The notes under the pieces were generated by a model. That model was given only the letters and a program-made list of their open reading frames with translations, did not search any database and was not told where the DNA came from. A DNA stretch of 60,445 nucleotides from an uncultured Bdellovibrionales bacterium. GTDB taxonomy: Bacteria > Bdellovibrionota > FAC87 > UBA2466. How positions within the stretch are numbered: position 1 is the stretch's first letter; each line of letters starts with the position of its first letter. The position numbers and the translations under genes are program-made. Shown one piece after another: positions 16,340 through 24,583 of this stretch. The stretch covers positions 1 to 60,445 of the forward strand of contig CALCZU010000015.1 of the NCBI GenBank assembly GCA_937903155.1, written 5' to 3'.

Positions 16340-18570
16340 AAATTCTAGACACTTCTCCTTCAACCAAAGAAATTGCTCGAGAGCTTGGTTTAAGCACTGA
16401 AGAATATTTTCATATCTGTAAAAACTTAGAGCGAAATCCGAATTACGCAGAACTTGGTATTTTTTCGGCGATGTTCAGCGAACATTGCAGTTACAAATCC
16501 TCACGCAAGTATTTTAAACGCTTTCCCACGACCGGAAAAAGAGTGCTCCAAGGTCCAGGTGAAAATGCCGGTATTTTAGATATTGGAAATGGTTGGGCGG
16601 TCGCTTTTAAAATGGAAAGTCACAATCACCCTTCTTTTATTGAGCCTTATCAGGGTGCAGCCACAGGTGTGGGCGGAATTTTGCGAGATATTTTTACCAT
16701 GGGCGCTCGCCCCATTGCTGCGATGAACGCTTTGAGCTTTGGAACTTTGGATTTTCCAAGAACTCCAGAAATTGTGAAAGGCGTCGTCAAAGGGATTGGC
16801 GACTACGGAAACTGCGTTGGGGTTCCAACCGTCGCAGGCCAAACTTTTTTTCATTCTTGTTTTAACCGTAATCCTCTAGTGAACGCGTTTACATTGGGTC
16901 TTGTGAGACACGAAGATATTTACCGAGGCTCCGCGAGTGGCGCCGGTAATTTCGTTGTCTATGTCGGCGCAAAAACGGGGCGTGATGGCGTTCATGGCGC
17001 GACGATGTCGTCTAAAGAGTTCTCGTCTGAGGGTGAACTCGAGAGACCGACGGTTCAAGTCGGCGATCCCTTCACCGAAAAACTTCTTTTAGAAGCCAGT
17101 ATTGAAGTGATGAAGGCCAAGCTTGTCGTCGGGATTCAAGATATGGGAGCCGCAGGATTAACGTCTTCCTCTTTTGAAATGGCTTACCGAGCAAAGACAG
17201 GTTTAGAACTGAATCTTGACCTCATCCCGACCCGCGAAAAAGAAATGTCGGCTTATGAACTCTTACTCTCTGAATCTCAAGAGAGAATGCTTCTCGTTTG
17301 CACACCCGAAAACTACGAAAAGCTCGAAGCGATTTATTCGAAGTGGGATTTGCATGCAGTCAAAATTGGAACCGTGATTGAAGGCAATCGCGTGATGATG
17401 ACTAAAAACGGTGAAGAAGTTGTAAATTTACCCGTTGAACTGGTCACCGATCCTCCGATGGCGGATAGACCGTCCAATGCACCGTCTGATTTAAAACAAC
17501 GCTGGTTTTTTGATCGCAATAAAATGCTGGTCGCATCGTTAGATTCCAAATTCCAAAGTCTTGTCGAAGATATCAACTTTGGAAATCCCGCGCCTCTCGT
17601 CGAGCAATACGATTCGATGGTGGGAAACCGCACCCAAAGCGATACCTTTGATGATTCTGCTGTTTTACGTCTCAGAGATATCAAAAACAAAACGCTGAAA
17701 CTTGCGATGAAAGCAGATTGCAATCCTCGGGTGACGTGGTTGAATCCTCGCGAAGGCGGAAGACGTGCTGTTGCTGAGGCGGCTCTCAACGTAGCGCTCC
17801 AAGGTGCGACTCCGATTGGTGTCACCGATTGCTTGAACTTTGGAAGTCCTGAAAATCCGGAAGTCATGTGGCAATTCCAAGAGGCCATCGAAGGGATTTC
17901 GGAAACTTGCGAAGCTTTGAAGATCCCCGTGATCTCTGGAAACGTCAGTTTCTACAATGAGACGGATGGAAAGCCTGTCCATCCGATGCCGATGATTGGG
18001 CTTGTCGGTCTCATCGAAGAAGATTTAAGACTTCCTAAAAATAATTTCTTTAGCACTCAGTTGGAGTTGGGATTACTCGGAGTTCCCGAAGGCGGGCTCG
18101 GGGGAAGCATGCTCAGCTTTACCTGGTTTAAACGCGACTGCGGAAAACCCGAAGACACCGATCTCAAAGCACTCGATAGACTTTTAAAATTCTGTCTCAA
18201 ACTCAAAGAGAAGAAGATGGCTTATGCTGTCCACGATATCTCCGATGGTGGTCTTGTCACGGCGTCTCTTGAAATGGCGTTTCGTTCGCCGCATGATTCG
18301 ATTGGATTTGAATTAGAAATCCCTCGCGAAACGGATGTCGATGGATTCTTATTCGGAGAAACCTGTCCCAGAGTTTTAATCGCTTATGAACCCGTCGAAC
18401 GGGGAGACCTAGAAAATATGTCTTCGAGAGCGGGAGTGCCCTTTTTGCATATTGGTCAAACGACAGACCATCACGAATTGATCGTTAAGCAAGGTGGCGC
18501 AAAGGTCTTAAAAGCCGATATAAAAAGCTTAAAACAAAAATGGGACAGTCGTTGGAAAATGTTTTTTTAA
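16336..18570 (+). CDS. purL: FGAM synthase large subunit PurL
   Basis: A 744-residue ATP-dependent synthase that turns FGAR into FGAM. I start it at the ATG overlapping the purQ stop (ATGA at 16336-16339), in keeping with every other junction of the operon; an open frame 13 codons longer exists. The length is that of the small PurL that needs PurS and PurQ. Motifs include the FSEHCSYKSS block near residue 50, KMESHNHPS (about 90-100), GAATGVGGI, and in the second half the repeated PurM-like region (GVTDCLNFGSPE, ISGNVSFYNET, VHDISDGGL). Confidence 0.96.
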   Translation: MKILDTSPSTKEIARELGLSTEEYFHICKNLERNPNYAELGIFSAMFSEHCSYKSSRKYFKRFPTTGKRVLQGPGENAGILDIGNGWAVAFKMESHNHPSFIEPYQGAATGVGGILRDIFTMGARPIAAMNALSFGTLDFPRTPEIVKGVVKGIGDYGNCVGVPTVAGQTFFHSCFNRNPLVNAFTLGLVRHEDIYRGSASGAGNFVVYVGAKTGRDGVHGATMSSKEFSSEGELERPTVQVGDPFTEKLLLEASIEVMKAKLVVGIQDMGAAGLTSSSFEMAYRAKTGLELNLDLIPTREKEMSAYELLLSESQERMLLVCTPENYEKLEAIYSKWDLHAVKIGTVIEGNRVMMTKNGEEVVNLPVELVTDPPMADRPSNAPSDLKQRWFFDRNKMLVASLDSKFQSLVEDINFGNPAPLVEQYDSMVGNRTQSDTFDDSAVLRLRDIKNKTLKLAMKADCNPRVTWLNPREGGRRAVAEAALNVALQGATPIGVTDCLNFGSPENPEVMWQFQEAIEGISETCEALKIPVISGNVSFYNETDGKPVHPMPMIGLVGLIEEDLRLPKNNFFSTQLELGLLGVPEGGLGGSMLSFTWFKRDCGKPEDTDLKALDRLLKFCLKLKEKKMAYAVHDISDGGLVTASLEMAFRSPHDSIGFELEIPRETDVDGFLFGETCPRVLIAYEPVERGDLENMSSRAGVPFLHIGQTTDHHELIVKQGGAKVLKADIKSLKQKWDSRWKMFF

Positions 18571-18587
18571 AAAGAGATTAATCTACT

Positions 18588-19940
18588 ATGTGCGCTATAT
18601 TTGGAATCGCAGGCGACCCTGAAGCATCTAACCTCACTTACTTAGGGCTGCACGCTCTGCAACACCGAGGTCAAGAAGGTTCCGGAATTGTTTCGACAGA
18701 CGGCAAAGAAGCTTATGTCCATCGACGCAAAGGACATGTTGCCGATATTTTTACCCCTCACGCGATTTCAAAACTTAAAGGCCATACGGCCATTGGACAC
18801 AACCGCTACTCGACGACCGGTGGAAATATCGCAGAGAACGTTCAGCCCGTGAGTGTCAAAACTTCTCTCGGTTGGATCTCGGTTGCTCATAATGGAAATT
18901 TCGTAAACGCAAAAGAAATTGCAAGCCGACTTCAGGCGGATGGAGCGATCTTTCAATCGACGACAGATACCGAACTCGTCGTGCATCTCATGGCGCGCTC
19001 AGGTCAGTACGATGTCGTACAGGCTTTGATTTCGGCTTTGAAGACCCTCACTGGCGCTTATTCTCTATTGCTGCTTCACAAAGATTTTCTAATTGCCGTT
19101 CGAGACCCGAACGGATTTAGACCGCTTGTCATGGGTAAATTAAACGGACACCCGGTGTTTTCGAGTGAGACAACGGCGTTTGATTTGATGGGTGCTACTT
19201 ACGAACGTGAAGTTGAACCCGGTGAAATGATTATCGTGCATCACAATAATAACCTGGTGACGAAATCCATTCGGCCTTTCGATAAAGCCCCCCAGAAACG
19301 CTGTATCTTCGAATATGTTTATTTCGCCCGTCCCGACAGTCTTCTCTACGGAGAAAATGTTTATGAGACGAGAAAAGCTTTGGGTCGAAAGCTCGCACAA
19401 GAGCATCCTCCTGAGGATGCCGAGATGGTGATCCCCGTTCCGGATTCGGGCGTGTACGCGGCTTTGGGATATTCCGAACAAGCAAAACTTCCTTTTGAAC
19501 TTGGAATTATCCGCAGTCATTATGTGGGACGCACTTTTATCGAACCTCGTCAGTCGATTCGAGATTTTGGAGTGAAGCTTAAATTAAATCCGGTCGCGAA
19601 TTTTATTCGAAACCGCAGTATTGTGGTCGTCGATGATAGTTTGGTCCGCGGAACAACGTCCAAAAAGCTCATCACCCACTTAAGAGAAGCCGGCGCAAGG
19701 AAAGTCCATCTTCGGATCTCGGCCCCACCCACGACACATCCTTGTTATTATGGGATTGATACGCCGAACAAAGCCGAACTTCTCGCTTCTCACAACTCGG
19801 TCGAACAAATCCGAAAGTTCGTAGGGGCCGATTCACTAGGCTACATCAGTTTGCCGGGACTCATCGAGGTCGCCTCGGCCAAATCCAATGAAGGCTTCTG
19901 CCACGCGTGCTTCTCAGGCGAATACCCTACCGCGATTTGA
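18588..19940 (+). CDS. purF: Amidophosphoribosyltransferase
   Basis: A 450-residue enzyme making phosphoribosylamine from PRPP and glutamine, the first step of the pathway. Cys2 (MCAIFGIAG) would be the N-terminal nucleophile after Met removal, so there is no propeptide. Ntn-glutaminase marks: HRGQEGSGIV, GHNRYSTTG, AHNGNFVN. The PRPP site is VVVDDSLVRGTTSKK near residue 345. C-terminal CHACFSGEYP resembles the tail of the Bacillus-type enzyme, which in that group belongs with an iron-sulphur cluster; Cys residues are also present in KRCIFEYVYFARPDS and HPCYYGID. It follows purL by 17 bases with AAAAGAGA upstream and ends the operon. Confidence 0.96.
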   Translation: MCAIFGIAGDPEASNLTYLGLHALQHRGQEGSGIVSTDGKEAYVHRRKGHVADIFTPHAISKLKGHTAIGHNRYSTTGGNIAENVQPVSVKTSLGWISVAHNGNFVNAKEIASRLQADGAIFQSTTDTELVVHLMARSGQYDVVQALISALKTLTGAYSLLLLHKDFLIAVRDPNGFRPLVMGKLNGHPVFSSETTAFDLMGATYEREVEPGEMIIVHHNNNLVTKSIRPFDKAPQKRCIFEYVYFARPDSLLYGENVYETRKALGRKLAQEHPPEDAEMVIPVPDSGVYAALGYSEQAKLPFELGIIRSHYVGRTFIEPRQSIRDFGVKLKLNPVANFIRNRSIVVVDDSLVRGTTSKKLITHLREAGARKVHLRISAPPTTHPCYYGIDTPNKAELLASHNSVEQIRKFVGADSLGYISLPGLIEVASAKSNEGFCHACFSGEYPTAI

Positions 19941-19965
19941 GAGTTCAGTAGTCATACGAAACGTT

Positions 19966-20053
19966 GTCATTGCGAGGGTGCGCAGCACCCGCGGCAACCT
20001 TTTTATGCCGAGCTGGGAGGGTTGCCGCGGGTGCTGCGCCCACTCGCAATGAC
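19966..20053. repeat. REP-like inverted pair
   Basis: Arms 19966-19999 and 20020-20053 (34 bases each) are reverse complements with two mismatches around a 20-base loop. The outer end is GTCATTGCGAG and the inner part is GCGCAGCACCCGCGGCAACC. The sequence is closely related to the element at 33347-33436. It lies between purF and the next gene and could end the purine transcript. Confidence 0.85.
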
Positions 20054-20095
20054 GAGGTCCGATGACAGCATGCAGTATTCCACTTGGGATTCATC

Positions 20096-20124
20096 TTGCT
20101 GAGCTCTCGGGCAAAAGTTACTAT
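20096..20124 (+). promoter_or_regulatory. Predicted promoter of the RDD protein gene
   Basis: TTGCTG (20096-20101), a 17-base spacer, then TACTAT (20119-20124). The ATG at 20133 begins eight bases later with no Shine-Dalgarno, so the transcript may be leaderless. Confidence 0.45.
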
Positions 20125-20132
20125 TACGTCAA

Positions 20133-20960
20133 ATGGCAGAATATAAAGACAAGAGCAAATTGAAATCGGTGAACGAACTTCAAGCGTTTTTAAAAGATGA
20201 ATTAGGGGAATCTGAAGAGGCCTTGATCTCGCGGGCATTTACCCCGATCACCGATGGATTGGGATTAGAATCCCCGAAAAGACCGGATCCGCTCTTTCAC
20301 GAAAAGGTTGAGAAGGTCGTTGCCGAACCACCGCCTCCGAAAAAACTCGAAGTGCCACCCACATGGGTCGATAAACAAATTCAGAATTTCTTAGACAGCG
20401 ATTCAGTTGCGAAAGAAGAAGCGCCCGTCGCTTTTGAACCAAAGCCTGTCATCGAAGAAGCACCCAAAACTCTGCAAAACACGCTCGCTGCGGCACCTCC
20501 GCCCTTACCCACGCCGCCCGATGCTTCGCTCTTAAAACGCGCGGCGGCCATTGCAATTGACCAAGTTTTTGTGCTGACTCTGTTCAGTCTCGCGCTTGTC
20601 ATCACATCAAATGCGATGAACGGATTTTCTTCTGGGTTTTCTTTCAAGATCCTGCAAAGTTTTTCACAACCCACTTTTTTAAGGCTCGCGATTATCGAAT
20701 TCGCCGTAATTTGGCTGGGATATCTCGGAATTTGTGTTTTTTCGATGAATACCACTTTCGGAATGTGGGTTTGGGGACTTCGCATTTCCTTCGGCGATAA
20801 AATGTCCGAAAACTATTCGATGAGAAAAATCATGCGCGTCGTTTGGAGCTTTATTTTCTGCGCTCCCATTCTTCCAATGTTTCTTTTGTTTATCCGTAAG
20901 CAGGGAAAAAATATTATTGATATTCTTTCGGGAAGTACCGTTTCGGGGAGCGAAGCTTGA
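20133..20960 (+). CDS. RDD-family membrane protein
   Basis: A 275-residue protein. The first 120 residues are cytoplasmic, charged and Pro-rich (EPPPPKKLEVPPTW; AAPPPLPTPPDASLL). The RDD domain follows: LLKRAAAIAIDQVFVLTL carries the Arg and Asp typical of the family, with membrane helices at about 145-167, 185-205 and 238-258, and GMWVWGLRI between the second and third. RDD proteins have been linked to ion or compatible-solute transport in some bacteria, but no substrate can be assigned. Coupled to the next gene by a TTGA overlap. Confidence 0.85.
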   Translation: MAEYKDKSKLKSVNELQAFLKDELGESEEALISRAFTPITDGLGLESPKRPDPLFHEKVEKVVAEPPPPKKLEVPPTWVDKQIQNFLDSDSVAKEEAPVAFEPKPVIEEAPKTLQNTLAAAPPPLPTPPDASLLKRAAAIAIDQVFVLTLFSLALVITSNAMNGFSSGFSFKILQSFSQPTFLRLAIIEFAVIWLGYLGICVFSMNTTFGMWVWGLRISFGDKMSENYSMRKIMRVVWSFIFCAPILPMFLLFIRKQGKNIIDILSGSTVSGSEA

Positions 20961-21451
20961 GTTCTTTTCGCTCGCTTGAAGAAAAACTCGTTCCAAAAGA
21001 AAAAATCTCGGACTTAAGTCAGAAGCTTCGCAATTCAAAAAAGAAAATTATTTCCACAAACGGCTGTTTTGATATTTTGCATTTAGGTCATGTTCAATAC
21101 TTACATGAAGCACGAAAATTGGGGGATGTTTTGGTCATTGCGGTCAATTCCGACTTATCAGTTCGAAAACTCAAAGGACCTTCTCGGCCGTTGAATGAAG
21201 AAACAACGCGAGCAAAAATTTTAGCAGCACTCGAGTGCGTTGATTATGTTTCGATTTTTACCGAAGACACGCCAGAAAACTTCCTCAGCCTTTTAAAGCC
21301 GGATATCCACGTTAAAGGGGGGGATTATCGCCCAGAAGATTTACCTGAGAAAAAAGTTGTGGAGCAATACGGCGGAAAGATTCAATGTCTTTCCATGGTT
21401 AAAGGTTTTTCGACGACGGCAATGATTGAAAAAATAAACCAAGGAAATTGA
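20957..21451 (+). CDS. rfaE2: Heptose 1-phosphate adenylyltransferase (RfaE2/HldC type)
   Basis: A 164-residue nucleotidyltransferase. It transfers AMP to D-glycero-D-manno-heptose 1-phosphate, giving the ADP-heptose used in LPS core. The cytidylyltransferase-like motif NGCFDILHLGH is near the start, KLKGPSRPLN follows, and the end has GFSTTAMIEKI, matching the ISTT region of the family. It corresponds to the C-terminal domain of HldE as a stand-alone protein, so the heptose kinase must be encoded elsewhere. The start is a TTG overlapping the RDD stop (TTGA), with GGGGAG at 20946-20951. Confidence 0.92.
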   Translation: MSSFRSLEEKLVPKEKISDLSQKLRNSKKKIISTNGCFDILHLGHVQYLHEARKLGDVLVIAVNSDLSVRKLKGPSRPLNEETTRAKILAALECVDYVSIFTEDTPENFLSLLKPDIHVKGGDYRPEDLPEKKVVEQYGGKIQCLSMVKGFSTTAMIEKINQGN

Positions 21452-21458
21452 TCAGATT

Positions 21459-21495
21459 TGTCATTGCGAGGGTGCGTAGCACCCTCGCAATGACA
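21459..21495. terminator. REP-derived hairpin, likely two-way terminator
   Basis: A perfect 17-base stem (TGTCATTGCGAGGGTGC, 21459-21475, with 21479-21495) closes a three-base loop and is followed by GAATTTTA. It lies between two convergent genes and has the same core as the other GTCATTGCGAGG elements, so a REP unit seems to serve as terminator here. Confidence 0.7.
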
Positions 21496-21519
21496 GAATT
21501 TTATCTCGATCTTGATTGC

Positions 21520-22386
21520 TTACAAACTTGCAGCGACGAATGTTTGGAAAATTCCGCTGGATAATCCGTCACCAATGGTTAGACCAGAGAGGGTCGCATT
21601 GGTCAAAGCGCCCGAATAAAATGCAGTGCCGACTTTCCAGTTTGCATTGAGGCGATAGGTTAATTCAGGGTGAACGTAGAGATAATTTCCCCACGCATCG
21701 TTGTTCTTCGCTCCCGCTTGGTAGTTGGAATATCTTGTTGTTGAAAGTTTGAATGGAAATACGAGTTTCACTTTATCGGTAAAAATATACTCCGCGACGA
21801 GCTCGACCCGGTTTTCAAAAATGGGGTTTGCGGCGTTTTTATATCCCCTGTCTTTGTAGACATGGATCATGGGCGCTTCTGCCAGGTAGAAATTTAAGGA
21901 GTTGCTCGCGGCATACTTTAGCCAGACGTAGTTTCTTAACGTTGTGAGCATTCCCGCTTCGCGCTTTCTTTCAAGCGTCGGCAAGAAGTATCTTCCTTCG
22001 TAACTTAAAGACAAAGGAGTTCCGCTGAAAGAATAAAGATTCTGCGCAACCATTTTGATGTAACCATCGGTGGGGGAAACATTGGTGCCACTTACATTCG
22101 CAGGGTTGTAAAGATTAGTATTGAACTCTTGTCGATAAAAAAGAAAAGTGGATTTACTAAAATCGTAGCCCAACTCTGCGGCGTTTTCGGAGTGAACCTC
22201 ACCGGCTTTGGTGGTGTAGGAGGGACGAAATTCTGCAAATCCGTGGACCTTGGCTGCGGAGGGAGCTCCAACCGACTGACTCAAGGTTGCCGCAGGTGCA
22301 CTGTTAGAATTTACAGGCGCTTCTGCGCCAAATCCGATTTGTGCGCTCGCTAAAAAAGTAACCAGGGAAAAAAGGACAAATTTCAT
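21520..22386 (-). CDS. Outer-membrane-like protein
   Basis: A 288-residue protein with a signal peptide (FVLFSLVTFLASAQIGFGA) and a short Ser/Ala/Pro linker. From about residue 45 it consists of alternating amphipathic strands rich in Tyr, Phe and Asn with turn-like gaps (KVHGFAEFRPSY, LSLSYEGRYFLP, NYLYVHPELTYRLN), ending TFVAASL, which fits an outer-membrane barrel of about 12 strands. No family name is justified. GGAG lies six bases before the ATG. Confidence 0.78.
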   Translation of the reverse strand: MKFVLFSLVTFLASAQIGFGAEAPVNSNSAPAATLSQSVGAPSAAKVHGFAEFRPSYTTKAGEVHSENAAELGYDFSKSTFLFYRQEFNTNLYNPANVSGTNVSPTDGYIKMVAQNLYSFSGTPLSLSYEGRYFLPTLERKREAGMLTTLRNYVWLKYAASNSLNFYLAEAPMIHVYKDRGYKNAANPIFENRVELVAEYIFTDKVKLVFPFKLSTTRYSNYQAGAKNNDAWGNYLYVHPELTYRLNANWKVGTAFYSGALTNATLSGLTIGDGLSSGIFQTFVAASL

Positions 22387-22535
22387 TGCATCTCCAATGT
22401 GTTTTTTTGATGTCCCTGTATATTGCGAATAAAGCTTGATGTAAATACTCCCTCCCCATTCCTAACGAAAACATAAAATAAGAGTTCAGAGTGGTGAAAT
22501 CATCAGTAAAAATCAGCAATTACAAACGATCGGAT

Positions 22536-23306
22536 TTATAAGAAAAGGCGGGACCGGTTGCGGAGGGATTTATGGATCTCTTTTTGGAGGTTCAAACGGA
22601 TCTGACGACTAAGCTTTGTGACATATTGAATATCATCGGCTTTCTCAGGATCTTTTTCGAGATAGATGGGATCTAGAAACCGGATATGCCACTTCACAGG
22701 AAGCGGAACGACATTAAGAGGAACCGGAATGATAATTCCGAAAAGTTGCTTCGCCCAACGGATCTGAGAAAGCGTGATATTGGTTTCTTCCGCTCCGATC
22801 ACAATCGCGGGTACAATCGGAGCGCCGGTTCTCAAAGCAATTCTCACATAACCCCGACGAAATTTTCTGAGCTGATATCTCAAACGAGTGGGCTTAAAAT
22901 TTCCTTCTTCGCCCTCAGGAAATAAAAGCAAAATATTATCTTTCTCGAGAATCTTAAGACCGTTTTCGAGGGTCGCGGGAATCATTCCCATTTTCGAAGC
23001 ATGGATGGAGATATCAGGATGAATAAACCAAAGTTTGTGGGCAATAATCCTGGGAACGCGTTTCATTTTCAAAAAGATCTGATGCCCTAACATCAAAGCA
23101 TCAAATCCCATGAAACCGCTATGATTTGCAATCACAATGCATGGCCCGTCCTTCGGGATCTTCTCGGAACCTTCACAAGTGACTCTTAAATAACGGGTAA
23201 AAAGATCGAGAAGAAAGAAGGGCAGGACTTTATACGCTAATTCTTCTTTGGTCCGTCCAGTCGCTTTAATCGCGCGACTGACTGCTCGTCCAAAAAAAGC
23301 TTTCAT
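22536..23306 (-). CDS. Lysophospholipid acyltransferase family protein (PlsC-like)
   Basis: A 256-residue acyltransferase. The acceptor/catalytic block is IANHSGFMGFDALML, the variant NHSGFxxFD motif of the TMEM68/MGAT-like branch instead of the classic NHxSxxD. The second block is LLLFPEGEEGNFKP and the third is GAPIVPAIVIGAEE. The reaction is probably transfer of an acyl chain to a glycerol(phosphate) lipid at the inner membrane; the exact acceptor cannot be read from sequence. The start lies three bases after the stop of the pseudo-receiver gene upstream, so both should be on one transcript. Confidence 0.86.
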   Translation of the reverse strand: MKAFFGRAVSRAIKATGRTKEELAYKVLPFFLLDLFTRYLRVTCEGSEKIPKDGPCIVIANHSGFMGFDALMLGHQIFLKMKRVPRIIAHKLWFIHPDISIHASKMGMIPATLENGLKILEKDNILLLFPEGEEGNFKPTRLRYQLRKFRRGYVRIALRTGAPIVPAIVIGAEETNITLSQIRWAKQLFGIIIPVPLNVVPLPVKWHIRFLDPIYLEKDPEKADDIQYVTKLSRQIRLNLQKEIHKSLRNRSRLFL

Positions 23307-23309
23307 CCA

Positions 23310-24425
23310 TTAACCTGCACGGCGTACTCGTATCACATCTGATTTTCGAAGCGCAATCAAAGCTTGGTATATTTCACAGTCAGGAAGCGTATTGTAATCT
23401 ACGATCTCAGACACCCGCCCAAACTCCACCACACTGGCTAAAACGTTGAATTGGGTTCTGTCCAGTTCGAGATTGCTCAAATCGCCCTGGATATTCATCT
23501 CCAAATGAATTCCGCCCGGAGGAACCTCGGCATTGAAAGCATCGAAATCTACTTTGTAGCGTCGCCCCTGCGCGATGTAATCGACAGGAATGGGTCCTAG
23601 GTATTCCGAAATGGGTACTTCGCTCGCAGACTCACGCGAAAATAAGCAGTTGGGGTTATTCCATAAAAACATTCTGAAGATCGCTTTCAATCCCTGAATC
23701 TCACCCGTTTCAGCCGAAACGATCTTTCCTTGAATAAATTCGATATGGCCTTCTTCACCTGCCTTTTTACCTTTGACCCAGAGGGTTCCGGTTCGTTCAA
23801 GATCTTCCATCGCTTCAATCGCACTTCCGACTTCCTCTTTGCTATTTCCAGGCAAGGGCGCTTCGAACTGAATTTTTCGAACTTGGGAATCGGCTTGGGA
23901 GTGAGAAAAATTGAATTCGTTTTGCGATTGGATTTCTTCTAGTTTTCGAGTTGCCGAACGTAACTCTCCGAAAATAGGGTTCGCAGATTCTTCAGTTTCG
24001 CCTTGAACCAATAACTCATTTAAAGTTCCCACTAAGTTATTAAAGCCCGAAGCTTTAGCGACTTTTCGAGCGAGTCTCGAAAAAATCTCTTCCGCGCGAT
24101 TGTCTCCACTTCCCGGTTTTTCCAAGACTGCATACACTCGGTGTTCCATCGCGAATTCAAAATCCTCTTTCGAGAAACTCCCTCCAAACCAAACGATAAA
24201 ACTTGGGCTTCCCGCCTGGCGAACCGAAAGAATCTGCGCACGACTTGTGGGAGAATTCTCAATCAGAATTACCGGCACTTCTTTCACTCGCTCATAGTCT
24301 TCAAAAATCGAAGCCTCATCGGTAGCCTCGTGAATTTCTAAAATTCGATCGTTCTGCATTTGCTGCAGCCACTGACGACCATTAGGGGAAGTCTCGCCAA
24401 GAAGAACCACTCTGAGTTCAGACAT
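23310..24425 (-). CDS. Pseudo-receiver protein with DUF4388 (PATAN-like) domain
   Basis: A 371-residue protein. Residues 1-120 have receiver-like alpha/beta order (RVVLLGETS, VPVILIENSPTS, PSFIVWFGG, VYAVLEKPGS), but the phospho-acceptor position reads Glu (IEN) and the acidic pair after strand one is missing, while the Lys-Pro of the last strand is kept. Residues about 205-300 fit DUF4388: ERTGTLWVKGKKAG, HIEFIQGKIVSAETG, AIFRMFLWNNPNCLF. DUF4388 proteins often work as adaptors in signalling and gliding systems. The C-terminal 70 residues look like a small winged-helix-like module (FNVLASVVEFGRVSEIV). Regulatory, non-phosphorylated function is inferred. Confidence 0.75.
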   Translation of the reverse strand: MSELRVVLLGETSPNGRQWLQQMQNDRILEIHEATDEASIFEDYERVKEVPVILIENSPTSRAQILSVRQAGSPSFIVWFGGSFSKEDFEFAMEHRVYAVLEKPGSGDNRAEEIFSRLARKVAKASGFNNLVGTLNELLVQGETEESANPIFGELRSATRKLEEIQSQNEFNFSHSQADSQVRKIQFEAPLPGNSKEEVGSAIEAMEDLERTGTLWVKGKKAGEEGHIEFIQGKIVSAETGEIQGLKAIFRMFLWNNPNCLFSRESASEVPISEYLGPIPVDYIAQGRRYKVDFDAFNAEVPPGGIHLEMNIQGDLSNLELDRTQFNVLASVVEFGRVSEIVDYNTLPDCEIYQALIALRKSDVIRVRRAG

Positions 24426-24481
24426 GAGTCACCTTTTTTAATTGTTTGGATTGTTAATCTTTAAGTCTTCTGTAAAAAGTC

Positions 24482-24579
24482 TTTCAACGATTCAGTCTGG
24501 GGCGGTTTACGAAGTGGACCTGCTCCGAACAGCAGTCGCATTTCCACTTCGTAAACCGCCCCAGACTAAATCGTTGAAA
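24482..24579. repeat. Large near-perfect inverted repeat, 37-base arms
   Basis: Arms 24482-24518 and 24543-24579 are reverse complements over 37 bases with one mismatch. The core is TCTGGGGCGGTTTACGAAG. The 24-base loop holds a small CTGCT/AGCAG stem. It lies five bases beyond the stop of the 24584 gene and 56 bases before the start of the next gene. The sequence differs from the GTCATTGCGAGG family. It could be a terminator, a REP/MITE-type element, or both. Confidence 0.85.
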
Positions 24580-24583
24580 CTCC

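Noticed and set aside
17334..17888. 184-codon open frame on the minus strand inside purL
   Set aside because: It lies wholly within a well-supported purL on the opposite strand, has no start context, and its composition is that of a shadow frame.
19966..20053. Repeat considered as part of a CRISPR array
   Set aside because: Units are palindromic pairs at scattered intergenic sites, not regularly spaced direct repeats, and there are no cas genes.
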